A stretch of 64,000 nt of DNA from Pseudomonas sp. GM48 (lineage in GTDB: Bacteria > Pseudomonadota > Gammaproteobacteria > Pseudomonadales > Pseudomonadaceae): the NCBI RefSeq assembly GCF_000282335.1, contig NZ_AKJM01000034.1, forward strand, positions 36,346 to 100,345, given 5' to 3'. The notes beneath the pieces are model-generated. The model was not told the origin of the DNA. It ran no database searches and saw only the letters and a program-made list of their open reading frames with translations. Positions 60,407 to 64,000 of this stretch are shown piece by piece (the stretch's first letter is position 1; every line of letters begins with the position of its first letter). Position numbers and translations under genes: made by a program.

Positions 60407-63400
60407 TTACAGAGGTTTCGACCAACCTGCCAAGGTCATGCCCATTTGATCCAGAGCTTCCAGTAACGCCTTGATACTGGGAAACCGTCGTCCATTGATC
60501 AAAGGCCAGGACGGCCGTTTGATGGAGTGGTAGCCATGCTCCGTCTCGATGGCGGTACGCACCAGCGAGTTGTCACTGCTTCGGTGCATGAGATATGTCG
60601 CGACCGGGTCCTGTTTCAAGGTGTACATGCCGGGCCTGGTCAGCAGCTTGTCGATCTCCGGCATTCTTTGGGCCATCCAGGGCGTTTCGATCTGCAGGCG
60701 CAAATCGTTTTTCACAAACTCGACCGCGTGCCCGATATGGTCAACCGCGTAGTTCCTGCCAGGATCTGCCACGATGCCCGTGGCCTGACCTTCGGCGACA
60801 TCCTCGATGCGCAAACCAATGGCTTCTTCCAGCTCGCTGATGCCCGCAACATTACGGTAGGTGCCGGCATGGGAATTACCCGTCAAGGCCACCCACCGGT
60901 GAGCACCATGCGAGGCCTGATCGGCCCGGATGACTGTCCTGGCGTAGAAATTCATCATTTGCTGCCTGAGCGTCTCTGTGTCGATGTTCTCGCCAAGATG
61001 GGAAGAACGCATGCCGCTGAGCCTGTAACTTGCCATGCAGTCGATGGCCTGAACCCGAACACGGTGTTTCCCCGCGGTCCTGACCACTTCAAGAAACGTG
61101 TAGCGATCGAGCGGGTCGGTCAAATGCCCGTGATCGAGTCCCTCTAAGTACTGCTCCAGGCTTTCAGGCATTGAACCTGTATTGAAAAACTCATCCAGAT
61201 CGGCCTGATGGAAGTCAGTGAGCAAATGTTCCATGTAGAGGGTTTTGACGTTCTGCCTGGCTAAGTGCTCCATGTTGTCGATCAAGAATTGCTTGCTGCC
61301 GGTATCGCCATGGCTTTCACCAATGACCAGTCCTCGGGTGTCCTGAAAAAGCGTCTGAATAATGGTCTGGTCGGTAGCGGCTGAATCCATCGACGCAATG
61401 GGCGGCCTTGGTGGCAGCTGAGGGTGTTCATAAAAGCTCACCGCATCTTGAAGCAGGCGTTGTCTGATCGCCTTGAAATCCCGGTAAGGGTCGAACTCAC
61501 GAAAATTCTCGTAGACATCCCATATAGAACGGTCGTGGAAACCATTTGCCGCGTTCTTGAGCTCTGGACGCCATCGGATCGGCACCTCATAAACGGATGT
61601 TGCACTTTGCGCACCGGCGTCCGGATGGGAAGCGGAAGGCCCGGGCAAAACGGGAACTGGTTTGCTTTGAGTTTTTCCGCCTCCCTTGAGGCCCTCTTTC
61701 GCCATGGTTTCCCACTTCCCTTCGGCATTCAGGCGCACAGGGATCGAGCCCGACAGTGCTGTCGGGTTTTCCGGGTCGATGATCGCCCAGTGGCCAGCGC
61801 CGTTGACGTCGGGCTTGAAATCGACGTAGTACGGCGTGTCATCGAGCATGATGGCGGTCGAAGGGTTGGAGTTCAGACGATAGATGCCCTGGTATTTTCC
61901 AGGTTCGCTTTCGGCGCTCATGCTTTCGAGCAACTCGTTGGCCTGCCATGTGTCCGGTACGGACGGCCTCTGAATGTGCGGGAGCGCCTGCGCCAGTCCT
62001 TCGAGCACGGACGCGGCACCATCAGCTTCGCCGGCCAGTTCCGGCCATCCCATCGGCTTCATGCCACGTTCGATCAATGCCTGCTTGAGTTGCTCGAAGT
62101 TATCGACCGTCATGGCGTTACGGGTTGGTCCGAACGGTGTATCCAGGGTGATTTTCCCTTCGGCCGTGAACCGGATGACGCTGTCCGCCATTCGATTATT
62201 GGCGTCGCGATAAACCACCAGCAGGCTGCTTCTGTAGCGCTGGAAAGTGAACATCCCGGGTTCTGACAACAGTGCTCGCAGTTCTTGCGAGGTTCTGTCG
62301 GCCCATGACGTTTGTATTTGCACTCGCCAGTCGCCTTTGATGAGCGCCCCGATGTTGTCGATATCAGTGAGGCCTTCCACGGCTTCAACGACAAGGGAGT
62401 CTGGATAGTCGGCATATTCCACCGCCAAGCCAGGGTCCGAACCGATGGGCTGTACCTGACCCGGAGGCACGTCATCGATTCGCACACTCAAGGCGTCAGT
62501 CTGTTCGCTGATGCCCCTGTAGTCTCTGAAACTTGTCATGTATTCCTGATTGACCAGGGCAACCCATTTGGCTGGCCCCTTTAACTCTTCATTGAACTGA
62601 ATCACCTGGCTGGCAAAAAAACTTCTCGCCATTTGGCTGTTACCCCGAAAGACATGGGTTCCATTAATGTTGTAGGTCGTCGTCATGTCGAGGGCTTGCA
62701 CACGAATGCGCTGAGCGTTGGCAGCTTTCACCAGTGCCAGCAGGTTGAATCTGCCCTCGGGGTCGTTTCCGGCATTGATATCGAGCTTTCTCAGGTAGTT
62801 CTCCAGCTCCTCGGGCATTTCGCCGGTTCGTGCAAACAAGTCCAGATCAAGTTGATTGACGTTAACCAGCAGTTCCTGCAGGTACAACGTCCTTACGCCG
62901 CGACCGGCCAGAGCGGGCATGTTTTCGATCAGGAACTGTTTACTGCCGATGCTGCCGTAACGCTCTCCCACAACCAACCCCGGTTTTTCCGCGAATGCAG
63001 TATCGAGCAGCTCGGTCGATGTGTTTATCGGCTCAGACGATACCGGTGGGCGAGGTGTCGGGGTATTGAGTTCGTAGTAGGCATTTGCTTCGCTGACCAG
63101 GAGATCGCGGGATTCTTGTTGCGCCAGTTCGAAGGCGCTCACATTCTCAATGTTTTCCTCGAAAGTGTTCATGAACACGCTGCGGGGGCCTGCTGTGTTC
63201 ACATCCCCCAGCACACTGCGGACATCTATTGAGCCGATCGTCCATATCCTCCGGAACTCTGCGCGCTGGTCTGCTCCGCCGAGTGCCCATGTCCTCATTT
63301 CAGGGTCTTCGATCTCGGGTAAGGAAACTCCCGGTGTGCGTGCCCATTCTTCGACGACGGGTTCACTTGATGCGCCAGCAAGGGACGACGCTTGCATGCC

Positions 63401-64000
63401 GCCCCGCAGTCCCAGGCGCGGAATCACTTCCCACTCGCCTTCGGCGCTCAAACGTACGGGAATCGAACCGGAGAATGCATGGGGGTTGGCCGGGTCGATG
63501 ATGGCCCAGGTACCACGGCCGTTTATGCTGGATTCGTAGCGCACGTAGTAAGCATCACCGTTGAGCTTGATGGCGCTGGAAGGGTTGGACGCCAGCTGAT
63601 AGATACCCTGGAGTCTGCCTGGCTCGCGAACCAGAGTATCCTCATTGAGCGGTACATCGATCCTGAAAGTTTCTGGCACTTTCACGCTCGGCTCGGCTTT
63701 GCCCGCTGTGGACACGGGAACTTCGGCCGGCGTCGGCTTGGGACTTTTGACCGGATTGGGCGCGTCCTTCAAATCGGCGATTTCTTGCGCTTCAGCAGCG
63801 TCAACCTCGGGGCCGACGTCTTCCAGCGATCCCGGACCTTTGAGTACAAGCAGGTTAAACAGCACATCGATGCCACTGAGCACCGCGCCAATGATACCGG
63901 CCTTGCGTTCTGCAGCGGTTTTACCGTTGACCGCCTGATCGATGTTCAACCCCATATTGGCGAGGCTGGCGCCGATCACCGGCAGGGCGATCGGCCAGCC
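60407..64000 (-). CDS. Large toxin-like protein with duplicated Tiki/ChaN-type domain (5' part beyond window)
   Basis: At least 1197 C-terminal residues; the frame stays open through the window edge. It opens with a hydrophobic segment (IIGAVLSGIDVLFNLLVL), then a Pro-rich linker. Then two tandem modules of about 550 aa follow. Each has a short beta unit (GIYxLxSNPSxAI...GSIPVRLxAEGxW) and a domain with GE-x-x-G...GSKQFLI. Module B (nearer the C-terminus) has GESHGD, YMEHLL and GNSHAG, resembling the EreA/ChaN/Tiki/PMT-C2 superfamily. Module A has GERYGS, YLQELL and VNQEYM instead, so it has lost the candidate catalytic histidines. Related Pseudomonas proteins are annotated as membrane-targeted or dermonecrotic-type toxins. 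The hydrophobic segment and family suggest export and membrane insertion; target unknown. Confidence 0.7.
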   Translation of the reverse strand, partial: GWPIALPVIGASLANMGLNIDQAVNGKTAAERKAGIIGAVLSGIDVLFNLLVLKGPGSLEDVGPEVDAAEAQEIADLKDAPNPVKSPKPTPAEVPVSTAGKAEPSVKVPETFRIDVPLNEDTLVREPGRLQGIYQLASNPSSAIKLNGDAYYVRYESSINGRGTWAIIDPANPHAFSGSIPVRLSAEGEWEVIPRLGLRGGMQASSLAGASSEPVVEEWARTPGVSLPEIEDPEMRTWALGGADQRAEFRRIWTIGSIDVRSVLGDVNTAGPRSVFMNTFEENIENVSAFELAQQESRDLLVSEANAYYELNTPTPRPPVSSEPINTSTELLDTAFAEKPGLVVGERYGSIGSKQFLIENMPALAGRGVRTLYLQELLVNVNQLDLDLFARTGEMPEELENYLRKLDINAGNDPEGRFNLLALVKAANAQRIRVQALDMTTTYNINGTHVFRGNSQMARSFFASQVIQFNEELKGPAKWVALVNQEYMTSFRDYRGISEQTDALSVRIDDVPPGQVQPIGSDPGLAVEYADYPDSLVVEAVEGLTDIDNIGALIKGDWRVQIQTSWADRTSQELRALLSEPGMFTFQRYRSSLLVVYRDANNRMADSVIRFTAEGKITLDTPFGPTRNAMTVDNFEQLKQALIERGMKPMGWPELAGEADGAASVLEGLAQALPHIQRPSVPDTWQANELLESMSAESEPGKYQGIYRLNSNPSTAIMLDDTPYYVDFKPDVNGAGHWAIIDPENPTALSGSIPVRLNAEGKWETMAKEGLKGGGKTQSKPVPVLPGPSASHPDAGAQSATSVYEVPIRWRPELKNAANGFHDRSIWDVYENFREFDPYRDFKAIRQRLLQDAVSFYEHPQLPPRPPIASMDSAATDQTIIQTLFQDTRGLVIGESHGDTGSKQFLIDNMEHLARQNVKTLYMEHLLTDFHQADLDEFFNTGSMPESLEQYLEGLDHGHLTDPLDRYTFLEVVRTAGKHRVRVQAIDCMASYRLSGMRSSHLGENIDTETLRQQMMNFYARTVIRADQASHGAHRWVALTGNSHAGTYRNVAGISELEEAIGLRIEDVAEGQATGIVADPGRNYAVDHIGHAVEFVKNDLRLQIETPWMAQRMPEIDKLLTRPGMYTLKQDPVATYLMHRSSDNSLVRTAIETEHGYHSIKRPSWPLINGRRFPSIKALLEALDQMGMTLAGWSKPL

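Overview
The window reads as chromosomal DNA of a Pseudomonas of the P. fluorescens/P. putida lineage. The evidence is the conserved order iscRSUA-hscBA-fdx-iscX / ndk / rlmN-pilW-rodZ-ispG-hisS-yfgM-bamB-der, the GlcNAc PTS operon in its Pseudomonas form (nagR-nagA-SIS deaminase-nagF-nagE), high GC, and sixteen intergenic REP-type palindromic doublets. No rRNA, tRNA, CRISPR array, IS element, transposase or integrase was seen. This identification rests on recognising families and synteny, not on a database search.

Layout. 0-5.6 kb: complete ISC iron-sulfur assembly operon. 5.7-15.1 kb: ndk, then rlmN (a [4Fe-4S] radical-SAM enzyme), pilW, rodZ, ispG (also Fe-S), hisS, a YfgM-like protein, bamB and der. 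15.3-17.3 kb: aminotransferase plus omega-amidase pair (methionine-salvage type). 17.4-21.9 kb (minus strand): leuA with a possible leader peptide, an M23 endopeptidase and xseA. 22-25.4 kb: a TauE-type permease, then pepA-holC-hypothetical on the minus strand. 25.7-28 kb: lptF-lptG (LPS export). 28.1-34.2 kb: lepA-lepB-rnc-era-recO-pdxJ. 34.3-40.3 kb: mltF (minus), purL and a small NIF3/YqfO-like gene. 40.4-48 kb: the minus-strand N-acetylglucosamine regulon, headed by its GntR regulator and a visible operator/promoter. 48-53.6 kb: L,D-transpeptidase, two Nudix hydrolases, gamma-carbonic anhydrase, a DUF1289 protein, a VUT-type permease, purT and a zinc-ribbon protein of unknown role. 53.7-57 kb: guaB-guaA behind a near-consensus promoter.

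The accessory part starts at the 3' end of guaA. A 3.36-kb segment bounded by a perfect 19-bp direct repeat (one copy is the last codons of guaA) carries two tightly coupled genes. The first encodes a cytoplasmic thermolysin-like HExxH metalloprotease and the second a ComEC-type metallo-beta-lactamase-fold hydrolase. The segment has no recombinase of its own. I consider this the best candidate for an undescribed system, perhaps a conflict/defence or stress module. Next to it, running off the right edge, is the C-terminal part of a very large toxin-like protein. It contains a tandem duplication of a Tiki/ChaN/EreA-like domain in which one copy has lost every candidate catalytic histidine.

Functional themes are Fe-S assembly and its clients, cell-envelope biogenesis (RodZ, BamB, LptFG, LepB, MltF, L,D-transpeptidase, M23 peptidase), purine synthesis (PurL, PurT, GuaB, GuaA) and GlcNAc uptake. 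The last may recycle cell-wall sugar.
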